Shown piece after piece: positions 25,170 through 33,396 of a stretch of 64,000 bases of DNA; the stretch's first letter is position 1, and every line of letters starts with the position of its first letter. The notes below the pieces were generated by a model, which saw only the letters and a program-made list of their open reading frames with translations, was not told the origin of the DNA and did not search any database. A program made the position numbers and the translations under genes. Origin of the DNA: Sphingobacterium sp. xlx-96 (GTDB lineage Bacteria > Bacteroidota > Bacteroidia > Sphingobacteriales > Sphingobacteriaceae); contig NZ_WFKM01000007.1 in assembly GCF_011007365.1 (NCBI RefSeq), forward strand, positions 186,001 to 250,000. The letters are read 5' to 3'.

Positions 25170-26132
25170 TTACATTTTTAAACCGATCTCTCTAAGGCGT
25201 TCGTCCAGGTACTGTCCAGCCGTGTAATCTTCATATACTTTCGGATGTTCTTTATCAATGCATGAGTCTAGGCTAGCTAAGCTCATTTGAGATTTCGGAT
25301 GGAGAAAGAAAGGAACCGAATAGCGCGAAGTCTTCATCAATTCTATAGGAGGGTTGACCACGCGATGGGTTGTAGATTTAAGTTTATTATTTGTCAATCT
25401 TTGCAACATATCACCTACATTGACAACGATATCTTCTCCTTTAGCTTTAATAGGGAACCAGTTGCCATCTTTTGTTAAAACTTCCAATCCATCAGCAGAA
25501 GCGCCTATAAGTAACGTGATTAAGTTAATGTCTTCGTGTGCGCCAGCCCGCACAGCATCAGGTGATAAGCTCTCCGGATTGTTGATCGGAAAATAATGAA
25601 TAGCTCTTAATATTGAGTTTCCATTAATAACGTGTTGTTCAAAGTAATTTTCATCCAGTTCCAAATAGGTTGCTATTGCTTTCAGTAGATTACGACCAGT
25701 ATTCTCCAATTTTTGATAAATTTCTCCAGTAACAGTGTCGAAACGAGGAAGTTCCTGCACTGTTGGATTATCTGGAAAATCTATTTTAGAGTAATCCTCT
25801 CCAATGATAGTCTGTCCACGCTGCCAAAACTCCTTCAGATCGGGGGTTTTGGAGTCTTTTGCTTTTTCCTTTCCTTTTGTGGTATACCCACGTTGCCCTG
25901 CAAGTTCGGGAAATTCATATTTGTCTTTGGTCTCTTGCGGCAATTCAAAAAAGGCCTTTACCGTTTCATACAACTCGGATATTAATTCATCGCTCAATCC
26001 ATGATTTGCGATAGTAACAAATCCAGTCTCATTGAATGCCTTACCAATATCCTTTACAAACTGTTTACGTTGTTCGGTGCTGCCATCTGTGTAGTGGAGT
26101 AGATTCAGTCGAGGTATGTTTACTAATGCCAT
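25170..26132 (-). CDS. Isopenicillin-N-synthase-family 2OG-Fe(II) oxygenase
   Basis: Cytoplasmic non-heme iron oxygenase of the isopenicillin N synthase/plant DIOX family, 320 residues. Iron ligands are His199 and Asp201 (AHEDINLITLL) and His256 (STTHRVVNPP); the 2-oxoglutarate-binding pair is Arg270/Ser272 (RYSVPFF). The N-terminal DIOX domain (residues 4-120, IPRLNLL, GFVTIANHGLS, FFELPQETK) is present. The family includes uncharacterised bacterial oxidases of small molecules; substrate unknown. It is a single-gene unit, convergent with the barrel gene and divergent from the MarR gene. A TAnnTTTG element (TAGGTTTG) 25 bases upstream supports the start. Confidence 0.92.
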   Translation of the reverse strand: MALVNIPRLNLLHYTDGSTEQRKQFVKDIGKAFNETGFVTIANHGLSDELISELYETVKAFFELPQETKDKYEFPELAGQRGYTTKGKEKAKDSKTPDLKEFWQRGQTIIGEDYSKIDFPDNPTVQELPRFDTVTGEIYQKLENTGRNLLKAIATYLELDENYFEQHVINGNSILRAIHYFPINNPESLSPDAVRAGAHEDINLITLLIGASADGLEVLTKDGNWFPIKAKGEDIVVNVGDMLQRLTNNKLKSTTHRVVNPPIELMKTSRYSVPFFLHPKSQMSLASLDSCIDKEHPKVYEDYTAGQYLDERLREIGLKM

Positions 26133-26156
26133 ATTGATGTGTTATTAAAACTGATA

Positions 26157-26164
26157 CAAACCTA
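26157..26164 (-). promoter_or_regulatory. Candidate -7 element of the oxygenase gene
   Basis: Minus-strand TAGGTTTG, 25 bases before the ATG at 26132. The -33 region lacks a clear match. The rest of the 315-base gap to the MarR gene holds only an imperfect hairpin (AAAGCTC/GAGCTTT at 26206-26224) and the MarR promoter. Confidence 0.45.
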
Positions 26165-26373
26165 AATAAAACTTTCAGGATTCCATTCAACCACCCACAA
26201 AAATGAAAGCTCTTTATGAGCTTTTAGAATGGTAGTTTTTGAGAAAATAGATTGTGATTGCGGAGGCATAATGGGGACAAGGTGGCTTTGCGTACCGAAT
26301 AGCAGATTGTTTGTTGTTGATTGTCCGTATTTTAGTTTTTGAAGAGATGGCGAAGAGAAAATTTGTATAAGTA

Positions 26374-26405
26374 TTTGGATTATACAACTTAATCTGTTAA
26401 ATTTG
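26374..26405 (+). promoter_or_regulatory. Bacteroidota promoter of the marR gene
   Basis: TTTG (26374-26377), 20-base spacer, TAAATTTG (26398-26405): exact match to the TTTG-N19-21-TAnnTTTG consensus, 42 bases before the ATG. Confidence 0.72.
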
Positions 26406-26447
26406 ATATGCTTGCATAATAAACTATAGTAGTAAGCATGATCAACA

Positions 26448-26903
26448 ATGAGCCAAAATAATACAATTGACTATTTTTTAAAAGCAGCTTGGCAGACTGT
26501 TGCGAACAAATATAATAATATTGCTTCGCAACACGGGTTTACGCAGGCTGCTGGATATATTTTAATTAATATCCATAAGGACGGCACGGCTGTCTCGCAG
26601 ATTGCAAATTCGACAGGAGTAAAAACTACTTCGTTGTCTCGGGTGTTAAATAACTTAGAGGCTCTTGGTTTTATCTATAGAGAGGCTAGTACAACAGATA
26701 AGCGGTCTGTCAAAGTTTATTTGACAGCGTTGGGGGTACAGAAGCGTAGGGTTGCAAAGAATGTGGTGCGTGGTTTTAATGAGTATTTAGAATCACAGCT
26801 TTCTGAAAAGGAACGTCTACAGTTGATTAAAATGTTGGCTAAGGTAAATGATCTGGCAAACGATTACGAGCCGGAGTCTATCGCGATGATGGAGACAGAA
26901 TAG
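26448..26903 (+). CDS. MarR family transcriptional regulator
   Basis: DNA-binding repressor/activator of 151 residues. The winged helix-turn-helix is residues 35-110: DGTAVSQIANSTGVKTTSLSRVLNNLEALGFIYREASTTDKRSVKVYLT is the recognition helix and wing split over that span, with the conserved wing DKRS. N- and C-terminal helices would form the dimer. It is transcribed toward the beta-oxidation genes and separated from them by 318 bases holding three related repeat blocks, so it likely controls them, perhaps in response to an acyl-CoA (inference by analogy to other fatty-acid loci). Confidence 0.93.
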   Translation: MSQNNTIDYFLKAAWQTVANKYNNIASQHGFTQAAGYILINIHKDGTAVSQIANSTGVKTTSLSRVLNNLEALGFIYREASTTDKRSVKVYLTALGVQKRRVAKNVVRGFNEYLESQLSEKERLQLIKMLAKVNDLANDYEPESIAMMETE

Positions 26904-26939
26904 GATATACGCTCTTGTGTTTCAGGGGGGTATACTTTA

Positions 26940-27230
26940 ATTATATGATTACAGAAGGAAAAAAGTATTTACAGATGAAATATCCATGTAGTAAAGGCTG
27001 AACAAATATCGATGAAAATAATTACTTCGTTAGCTCGTTACACTCGGTTTGGATATTTCACATGGCGATTAAAAGATAAATTATTCACATATGAAATATT
27101 CATCCAGCAGAAAGACACAAACACGGATGACTGCGAAGCAGAATGCTATCCAATTACAACAATCCGTGCATAATATACTCTGGATATTCCATATGACAGA
27201 TAAAAAACAGATTATACACATATGAATAGA
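26940..27230. repeat. Three diverged repeat blocks upstream of fadN
   Basis: Blocks ending at 26976, 27091 and 27222 each carry an ATGA-start word preceded by (T/C)ACA(T/G) and an A-rich run. Copies 2 and 3 align from GGATATT (27051 and 27182) to the ATG with identical 40-base spacing. In copy 2, GGATATTTCACATG and CATATGAAATATTC form an imperfect palindrome. Copy 3 contains the real fadN start. They could be MarR sites or remnants of leader duplication. Confidence 0.6.
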
Positions 27231-29648
27231 AATATTAAAAAGGTAGCCGTATTAGGCTCAGGCGTGATGGGTTCTCGTATCGCTTGTCACTTTGCCAATA
27301 TTGGTGTGGAGGTACTGCTGTTGGACATTGTACCCAAAGAACTACTTCGTGGGGAGGAGTTAAAAGGGTTGACGCTTGATCATCATGCCGTACGCAATCG
27401 TATTGTAAACACTTCGCTCGAAACGGCGATTAAGTCTAATCCTGCTCCTCTGTTTAGTAAATCTTTTGCTAAACGAATAAGTACGGGGAATTTTGATGAC
27501 GATATGGGCAAGGTTGCTCAGGCCGACTGGATTATAGAAGTTGTGGTAGAACGGTTGGATATAAAGAAATCTGTTTTCGAAAAGATAGAACAGTTTCGCA
27601 AGCCAGGAACGTTAATCACCTCAAATACGTCTGGAATTCCTATTCATCTAATGACCGAAGGTCGTTCGGAAGATTTTATTGCCCACTTTTGTGGTACACA
27701 CTTTTTCAATCCTCCTCGGTACCTGCAACTATTAGAGATCATTCCTACGGCACGGACAAACGAAGAAGTTGTCGATTTCTTGGTAGGATATGGTGATAAG
27801 ATGTTGGGCAAGACAGTGGTGTTGTGTAAAGATACTCCGGCTTTCATTGGTAATCGAATAGGTGTATATTCCATGTTGGCACTGACTCACCTTGTCGACC
27901 AGATGGGATTAACAGTTGAAGAGGTGGATAAATATACGGGTCCGGCCATGGGTCACCCTAAATCAGCAACATTCCGTACCGCCGATGTTGTCGGGTTAGA
28001 TACCTTGGTCAATGTTGCCAACGGATTGGATCAAAATGCTCCTGATGATGAGGCTAAGGGAGTTTTTGCTCTACCTGGGTTCATCACGCAGATGGTTGCT
28101 AATAAGTGGTTGGGAGAGAAGACAAAAAAAGGCTTCTATGAAAAAGTCAAAGGTGCTGACGGAAATTCTGAGATATTATCGTTAAACCTTAAGACATTAG
28201 AATATGGTCCCCAATCAAAGGTGAAGTCGGCGACGTTGGAAGCAACTAAGCAGGTGGAAGATATTCGTAAGCGGATGAAAGTATATGAGCAGGGGACTGA
28301 TAAGGCTGGAGAATTGTTCCGTGCGATGCATTATCCTTTATTCGAGTATGTCTCGAATAGAGTGCCAGAAATCACGGATGATTTTTTCCGTATAGATGAT
28401 GCGATGCGAGCAGGGTTTGGTTGGGAAATCGGTCCGTTTGAAGTTTGGGATGCCTTAGGAGTGCGAGAGACATTAGAAAAGATTAAAATGGAAGAGAGGC
28501 GGCTCCCCGGACAGCGTGGTGAGGTAGCGCGGTGGGTACATGATATGTTGGCTGCAGGATGTGAATCATTTTATAAAGTAGAAAATGGTGTTCGGCAGTA
28601 TTATGACATACGTTCGAAATCTTACAAAGCAATACCGGGTACTGAAGAATTAATTGTATTAGATCACATTCGTAGCACAAACACACTCTGGAAAAATTCA
28701 GGGGTGTCAATTATAGATCTTGGTGATGGTATTATCAATTGTGAATTTCATACGAAGATGAATACGATCGGTGGCGATGTCATCCAGGGCATCAATAAAG
28801 CTATTGACATCGCTGAAAAGGACTATCGCGGTTTAGTTATTTCCAATGATGGGAAAAATTTCTCTGCTGGAGCGAATATCGGTATGATTTTCATGATGGC
28901 TGTAGAGCAGGATTACGATGAGTTAAATATGGCGGTGCGTATGTTTCAGAATACATCTATGCGTATCCGCTATTCTACAATCCCCGTAGTACTAGCTCCT
29001 TTCCAGTTAACGTTGGGTGGTGGCTGTGAGTTTTCCATGCATGCTGATTTTGTTCAATTGCATGCGGAGACTTATATGGGGTTGGTGGAGTTTGGCGTAG
29101 GAGTTATCCCTGGAGGTGGAGGTTCCAAAGAATTTGCCTTACGCGCTTCAGATGAGTTTAGAGATGATCAAATTACACAAAACATACTGAAAGATAAATT
29201 CCTTACCATAGGTCAAGCTAAAGTTTCTACATCAGCCGTAGAAGCCTTTGAATTAGGTTACCTACAGAAAGGTAAGTATGCTATCACCATGAATCGAGCA
29301 CGTTTATTGGCAGATGCGAAAGCCAAAGCAATAGAACTGGCAGAAGGAGGCTATACACAACCAGCGCCACGAAACGACATCAAGGTGCTAGGCAATCAAG
29401 GGTTAGGAATCGTCTATGTAGGAGCTTCGTCTATGCGAGCAGGAAATTATATTTCTGACCATGATAAGAAAATCTCTGAAAAATTAGGCTGGGTCATGTG
29501 TGGAGGTAATCTTTCTGCCCCTACTGAAGTATCCGAACAATACCTTTTGGACTTAGAGCGAAAGGCTTTCTTAGAGCTATGTGCCGAGCGTAAGACGCTT
29601 GAACGGATTCAGTATATGCTGACAAAAGGGAAGGCGTTACGAAATTAG
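27222..29648 (+). CDS. fadN: 3-hydroxyacyl-CoA dehydrogenase/enoyl-CoA hydratase (FadN-like)
   Basis: Bifunctional cytoplasmic beta-oxidation enzyme, 808 residues. The N-terminal Rossmann domain has VLGSGVMGSRIACHFA (GxGxxG at 12-17) with NAD; the 3HCDH C-terminal domains follow (HFFNPPRYLQLLEI, DTPAFIGNRIG, GWEIGPFEVWDALG). The crotonase-type hydratase half is at the C-terminus (about 510-720) with GKNFSAGANIGM and GGCEFSMHADFVQLHAETYMGLVEFGVGVIPGG spread over one region. This order, dehydrogenase first, is that of Bacillus FadN, not E. coli FadB. Downstream come FadA- and FadE-like genes in the same order as fadNAE. Confidence 0.92.
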   Translation: MNRNIKKVAVLGSGVMGSRIACHFANIGVEVLLLDIVPKELLRGEELKGLTLDHHAVRNRIVNTSLETAIKSNPAPLFSKSFAKRISTGNFDDDMGKVAQADWIIEVVVERLDIKKSVFEKIEQFRKPGTLITSNTSGIPIHLMTEGRSEDFIAHFCGTHFFNPPRYLQLLEIIPTARTNEEVVDFLVGYGDKMLGKTVVLCKDTPAFIGNRIGVYSMLALTHLVDQMGLTVEEVDKYTGPAMGHPKSATFRTADVVGLDTLVNVANGLDQNAPDDEAKGVFALPGFITQMVANKWLGEKTKKGFYEKVKGADGNSEILSLNLKTLEYGPQSKVKSATLEATKQVEDIRKRMKVYEQGTDKAGELFRAMHYPLFEYVSNRVPEITDDFFRIDDAMRAGFGWEIGPFEVWDALGVRETLEKIKMEERRLPGQRGEVARWVHDMLAAGCESFYKVENGVRQYYDIRSKSYKAIPGTEELIVLDHIRSTNTLWKNSGVSIIDLGDGIINCEFHTKMNTIGGDVIQGINKAIDIAEKDYRGLVISNDGKNFSAGANIGMIFMMAVEQDYDELNMAVRMFQNTSMRIRYSTIPVVLAPFQLTLGGGCEFSMHADFVQLHAETYMGLVEFGVGVIPGGGGSKEFALRASDEFRDDQITQNILKDKFLTIGQAKVSTSAVEAFELGYLQKGKYAITMNRARLLADAKAKAIELAEGGYTQPAPRNDIKVLGNQGLGIVYVGASSMRAGNYISDHDKKISEKLGWVMCGGNLSAPTEVSEQYLLDLERKAFLELCAERKTLERIQYMLTKGKALRN

Positions 29649-29654
29649 ACGACA

Positions 29655-30072
29655 AGTATTTAGTGCTTAGTATTTAGATGTATGCTTTTTTACCAATATA
29701 AGGAATTGAAACTATGGCAAAAGGCAATTGAGCTGGTCTCTGATATTTATCGGATTACAGGTTTTTTGTCTGATAAAGAGCGATTCGGTTTAATAAGCCA
29801 AATTAATCGTGCAGCTATTTCAATTTCTTCAAATATAGCGGAAGGATCAGGAAGGAACTCTAATAAGGAGTTTGTTCACTTTCTTGCCATAGCGTATGCA
29901 TCTACATACGAAGTCGAAACACAATTAATCATATCAAGGAACTTGGGTTATTTATTAGATGGTGATTTGAAAGAAGTTATAGAAAAAATTATCGAATTAC
30001 AGAAGATGAATTACGTTTTTTAGCAAAAATTGAAATCTAAATACTAATATCTAACTACTTAATACTAATAAC
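29655..30072. mobile_element. S23 four-helix-bundle cassette inserted in the fad operon
   Basis: The gap between fadN and fadA contains a four-helix-bundle gene bracketed by repetitive AGTATTTAG words: TAGTATTTAGAT (29668-29679) and its exact complement ATCTAAATACTA (30035-30046), with more copies of the word on each side (29655-29667, 30047-30070). The layout, a small gene with inverted flanks, resembles a mobile or repeat-borne cassette. No transposase is present. Confidence 0.5.
29682..30023 (+). CDS. Four helix bundle protein (S23/IVS family)
   Basis: A 113-residue all-helical protein of the 23S rRNA intervening-sequence protein family (TIGR02436). Seen: YKELKLWQKAIELVSDIYRIT, ERFGLISQINRAAISISSNIAEGSGR and the last helix pair ending ELQKMNYVF; the SIxxNIAEG motif is the family signature. 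Despite the name, it is not in an rRNA here but between two beta-oxidation genes, same strand, with repeat flanks. Function of the family is unclear; related bundles include the Avd accessory of diversity-generating retroelements, but no reverse transcriptase is present. Confidence 0.9.
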   Translation: MLFYQYKELKLWQKAIELVSDIYRITGFLSDKERFGLISQINRAAISISSNIAEGSGRNSNKEFVHFLAIAYASTYEVETQLIISRNLGYLLDGDLKEVIEKIIELQKMNYVF

Positions 30073-31248
30073 ATGGAAGCTTACATTGTAGCAGGATATC
30101 GTACCGCCGTAGGGAAGGCACCAAGAGGTGGCTTTCGTTTTATGCGTGCTGATGATTTGGCAGCTGAGGTTATCAAACATTTGGTGTCTTCGATCCCGAA
30201 TTTAAATAAAGAAGAAATTGATGATGTCATCGTAGGCAATGCGATGCCAGAAGCAGAGCAAGGTATGAATATGGGCCGTTTTATTTCCCTTATGGGATTG
30301 GATACGGATAAAGTTCCCGGCGTCACTGTGAATCGCTATTGTGCATCTGGCTTGGAGACCATTGCGACAGCTACGGCCAAGATTAAGGCAGGCATGGCAG
30401 ATGTCATCATTGCCGGAGGAGCAGAAGTTATGTCGGGAATGCCGTTTGGGGGATGGAAGATAGTACCTAATCCAAAAGTATCCAGAGAACATTCGGATTG
30501 GTATTGGGGAATGGGGCTTACAGCCGAAGCGGTGGCACAGGATTATAAGGTTTCGCGTGCAGACCAGGATGCATTCGCACTCAAATCACATCAAAAGGCA
30601 ATTGAAGCCATCCAGAACGGTCATCTCAAAGATGGTGTGGTACCTATTACCGTAACGGAAAATTACCTTAAAGATGGTAAGATGGCCACGCGAGAATATA
30701 TTGTCGACACCGATGAAGGCCCCCGAGCGGATACCAACTTAGAGGCACTGTCCAAATTGAGACCGGTCTTTGCTGCAGATGGAGTTGTGACGGCAGGAAA
30801 CTCTTCTCAGACCTCCGACGGAGCGGCCTTTGTAATGGTGATGTCCGAGCGTAAGATGAACGAATTGGGGGTAAAGCCTATTGCTAAGTTAATTTCTTAT
30901 GCCGTAGCAGGTGTCCCGCCACGTATTATGGGGATTGGTCCTATTTTCGCTATTCCAAAGGCGTTGGAACAGGCGGGACTGAAGAAAGAAGATATTGACT
31001 TAATCGAATTGAACGAAGCCTTTGCCTCTCAGTCTTTGGCTGTGATCCGCGAGTTAGGGTTGGATGAAGAGCGTGTGAATGTCAATGGAGGGGCTATAGC
31101 ATTGGGACATCCACTGGGTTGTACAGGGGCAAAGCTCACCGTTCAGATTCTGAATGAGTTGAAACGAAGGGATAAGAAATATGGAATGGTGACAATGTGT
31201 GTTGGAACAGGACAGGGAGCTGCCGGTATATTTGAAATGTTAGATTAG
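30073..31248 (+). CDS. fadA: Acetyl-CoA C-acyltransferase (thiolase)
   Basis: Cytoplasmic thiolase of 391 residues that cleaves 3-ketoacyl-CoA in the last step of beta-oxidation. Active-site residues: Cys90 in [10 protein letters not shown] (acyl-enzyme), His346 in GHPLGCTGA and Cys376 in MCVGTGQGA (general base). [10 protein letters not shown] is intact at about 325. Length and motifs are complete. It directly follows the four-helix cassette and precedes the palindromic repeats before the acyl-CoA dehydrogenase gene. A biosynthetic role (as in acetoacetyl-CoA synthesis) is less likely given FadN- and FadE-like neighbours. Confidence 0.95.
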   Translation: MEAYIVAGYRTAVGKAPRGGFRFMRADDLAAEVIKHLVSSIPNLNKEEIDDVIVGNAMPEAEQGMNMGRFISLMGLDTDKVPGVTVNRYCASGLETIATATAKIKAGMADVIIAGGAEVMSGMPFGGWKIVPNPKVSREHSDWYWGMGLTAEAVAQDYKVSRADQDAFALKSHQKAIEAIQNGHLKDGVVPITVTENYLKDGKMATREYIVDTDEGPRADTNLEALSKLRPVFAADGVVTAGNSSQTSDGAAFVMVMSERKMNELGVKPIAKLISYAVAGVPPRIMGIGPIFAIPKALEQAGLKKEDIDLIELNEAFASQSLAVIRELGLDEERVNVNGGAIALGHPLGCTGAKLTVQILNELKRRDKKYGMVTMCVGTGQGAAGIFEMLD

Positions 31249-31249
31249 A

Positions 31250-31409
31250 AATCAGATGTGAGGTTAAAGATATGAGATAATAGGATTACAGGTCTCAAAT
31301 TTCTTGTCTCACACCTTAAATCTAAGTGTTAAATAGTTGAAAGTTAATATGTGAGAAAAATGGTGGAGACTATTGGTCTCAAATCTCTTTTCTCATAGCT
31401 CAAATCTAA
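31250..31409. repeat. Two palindromic repeat units between fadA and fadE
   Basis: A 35-base word starting GGTCTCAAATTTCTTGTCTC occurs at 31291-31325 and again, 30 of 35 bases identical, at 31375-31409. Each copy is preceded by an approximate inverted copy (31250-31285; 31350-31369, where TATGTGAGAAAA pairs with TTTTCTCATA). The gap holds no gene. The words resemble repetitive palindromes found between genes in this group. Confidence 0.65.
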
Positions 31410-31414
31410 AAAAT

Positions 31415-33193
31415 ATGAAAGAAGCAATTAAAGGTGGTGAGTTTGTAATTAAAGAAACACCATATAGCGAAGTTTTTATTCCAGAAGAGTTTGATGAAGA
31501 AGCGAAAATGATTCGGCAGACATGTTTGGATTTTTTGGATACCGAGGTCTTAAATAAATTAGATCGTATTGATGCACAGGAAGAAGGGTTGATGCAACAG
31601 TTGATGGATAAGGCCGGTGAGTTGGGCATGTTGGGTGTATCCATTCCTGAAGAATACGGTGGATTTGGAAAGAATTTCAACACTTCTATGTTAGTCGCCG
31701 ACGCGGTAGGGGGAGGTTTTTCCTTTGCTGTAGCGCTCTCGGCACATACAGGGATCGGTACATTACCTATTTTATACTATGGTAATGCCGAGCAAAAAGT
31801 GAAATATATACCAAAGTTGGCAACAGGAGAGTGGAAAGCTGCCTACTGTCTTACCGAGCCAAACTCTGGTTCGGACGCCAATTCGGGGCGTACGTCGGCC
31901 AAATTGAATGCAGAAGGAACCCATTATTTGATTAATGGACAAAAGATGTGGATAACTAATGGTGGATTTGCAGATGTTTTTATTGTATTTGCAAAGATTG
32001 ATGACGATAAAAATTTAACAGCCTTTATTGTAGAGAAGGATTTTGGCGGTATCACAATGAATCCTGAAGAACATAAGCTCGGTATCAAGGGGTCTTCTAC
32101 AAGACAGATCTTCTTTAATGATTGTGCTGTACCAGTGGCGAATATGTTGTCAGAAAGGGAAAACGGATTTAAGATTGCGGTCAATATATTGAATATCGGA
32201 CGTATTAAATTGGGGGCAGCAACTATTGGTTCAGCGAGAGCTGTAATCTCTACAGCAGTTAACTATGCTAATGAAAGAGTTCAGTTTAATTTGCCGATAT
32301 CCAAGTTCGGGGCTGTTCGTTATAAAATAGCGGAGTCAGCGATTCGTCTCTTCGCTAATGAATCGGCAGCCTATCGTGCTGGACAGAATATTGATGATGC
32401 TTATGAAGCTTTGATCGCAGGAGGAATGGATGAGGCAAAAGCCAAGTTAAAGTCAGTCGAACAGTTTGCAATAGAATGTGCTATTATCAAAGTGTGGTGC
32501 TCGGAGATGCTGGATTATGTAGTCGATGAAGGTGTTCAAATCTATGGTGGTATGGGATATTCGGCAGAAGCTCCCATGGAACGTGCGTATCGAGACTCGA
32601 GAATCAATCGGATATTCGAAGGGACAAACGAGGTGAACCGTCTATTGGTGGTCGACATGTTATTGAAGCGCGCGATGAAAGGAGAGTTGGACTTGATGGG
32701 GCCTGCGCAAGCTGTGGTCGGAGAGTTGATGGATATTCCTGATTTTGCTGATGAAGACACAGCACCATTTGCCGCAGAAAAAAAAATTATTAATAATCTT
32801 AAGAAGGCAGGATTACTTATAGCTGGAGCGGCTGTTCAAAAATTAATGATGTCGCTTTCTAAAGAACAAGAAATTTTAATGAACATTGCTGATATCATAG
32901 GGTATGTATATGTCGCTGAGTCGGTATTATTGAGAGCCGAAAAGCTATACCATAGTCAAGGGGAAGAGGCTACTAGCTTGCAAGCTGATATGGCTAAAGT
33001 ATATTTGTACTCAGCAATCGAAAAGGTTGGTACAGCGGGTAAAGAAGCTTTGTACTCTTTCGGCGAAGGGGATGAATTGAACATGATGTTGGTAGGATTA
33101 CGCCGTTTCACGAAAGCGCAACCTTTCAATGTAAAAGACGCTCGTCAACGTATTGCACGTAAGTTGATCGAGGAGAATAAGTATTGTTTTTAA
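31415..33193 (+). CDS. fadE: Acyl-CoA dehydrogenase (FadE-like)
   Basis: FAD enzyme of beta-oxidation, 592 residues from MKEAIKGGEF; the longer frame from 31373 would start inside the repeat. Seen: the ACAD N-terminal block LGMLGVSIPEEYGGFGK, the FAD/substrate signature YCLTEPNSGSDANS, WITNGGFADVF, the RQIFFNDCAVP loop, and the C-terminal YGGMGYSAEAPMERAYRDSRINRIFEGTNE (split by the catalytic Glu). An extra C-terminal domain of about 170 residues follows (FAAEKKIINNLKK to IARKLIEENKYCF), as in the FadE/ACAD9-type enzymes of bacteria, giving the large size. It completes the FadN-FadA-FadE set. Confidence 0.93.
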   Translation: MKEAIKGGEFVIKETPYSEVFIPEEFDEEAKMIRQTCLDFLDTEVLNKLDRIDAQEEGLMQQLMDKAGELGMLGVSIPEEYGGFGKNFNTSMLVADAVGGGFSFAVALSAHTGIGTLPILYYGNAEQKVKYIPKLATGEWKAAYCLTEPNSGSDANSGRTSAKLNAEGTHYLINGQKMWITNGGFADVFIVFAKIDDDKNLTAFIVEKDFGGITMNPEEHKLGIKGSSTRQIFFNDCAVPVANMLSERENGFKIAVNILNIGRIKLGAATIGSARAVISTAVNYANERVQFNLPISKFGAVRYKIAESAIRLFANESAAYRAGQNIDDAYEALIAGGMDEAKAKLKSVEQFAIECAIIKVWCSEMLDYVVDEGVQIYGGMGYSAEAPMERAYRDSRINRIFEGTNEVNRLLVVDMLLKRAMKGELDLMGPAQAVVGELMDIPDFADEDTAPFAAEKKIINNLKKAGLLIAGAAVQKLMMSLSKEQEILMNIADIIGYVYVAESVLLRAEKLYHSQGEEATSLQADMAKVYLYSAIEKVGTAGKEALYSFGEGDELNMMLVGLRRFTKAQPFNVKDARQRIARKLIEENKYCF

Positions 33194-33218
33194 AAAATTT
33201 CACTTTGGTTGGTGATAG

Positions 33219-33247
33219 AAGCCTGTACGATCCGTGCAGGCTTTTTT
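33219..33247 (+). terminator. Rho-independent terminator of the fad operon
   Basis: AAGCCTGTACG (33219-33229) pairs with CGTGCAGGCTT (33233-33243, one G-T pair), then T to 33247. Confidence 0.85.
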
Positions 33248-33396
33248 GATTAAACAGCTTCCTATTAAAAATAAAATTTCTCTCCCTATATATTTAAATA
33301 AGTCGGGGAAGCATTGATTCCCCTTATCTACTAATGAAACAAGTTTTCAATTGGCGTTGGCACTTGTGTCACTTCACTACCAAACAATTTAGACAT

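Noticed and set aside
26206..26224. AAAGCTC/GAGCTTT hairpin between the oxygenase and MarR genes
   Set aside because: It is short and lacks a T-run on the plus strand, and it is upstream, not downstream, of the minus gene, so a terminator role is unlikely.
29655..30072. The four-helix gene as the Avd part of a diversity-generating retroelement
   Set aside because: No reverse transcriptase, template or variable repeat is present; the protein matches the general S23 family.
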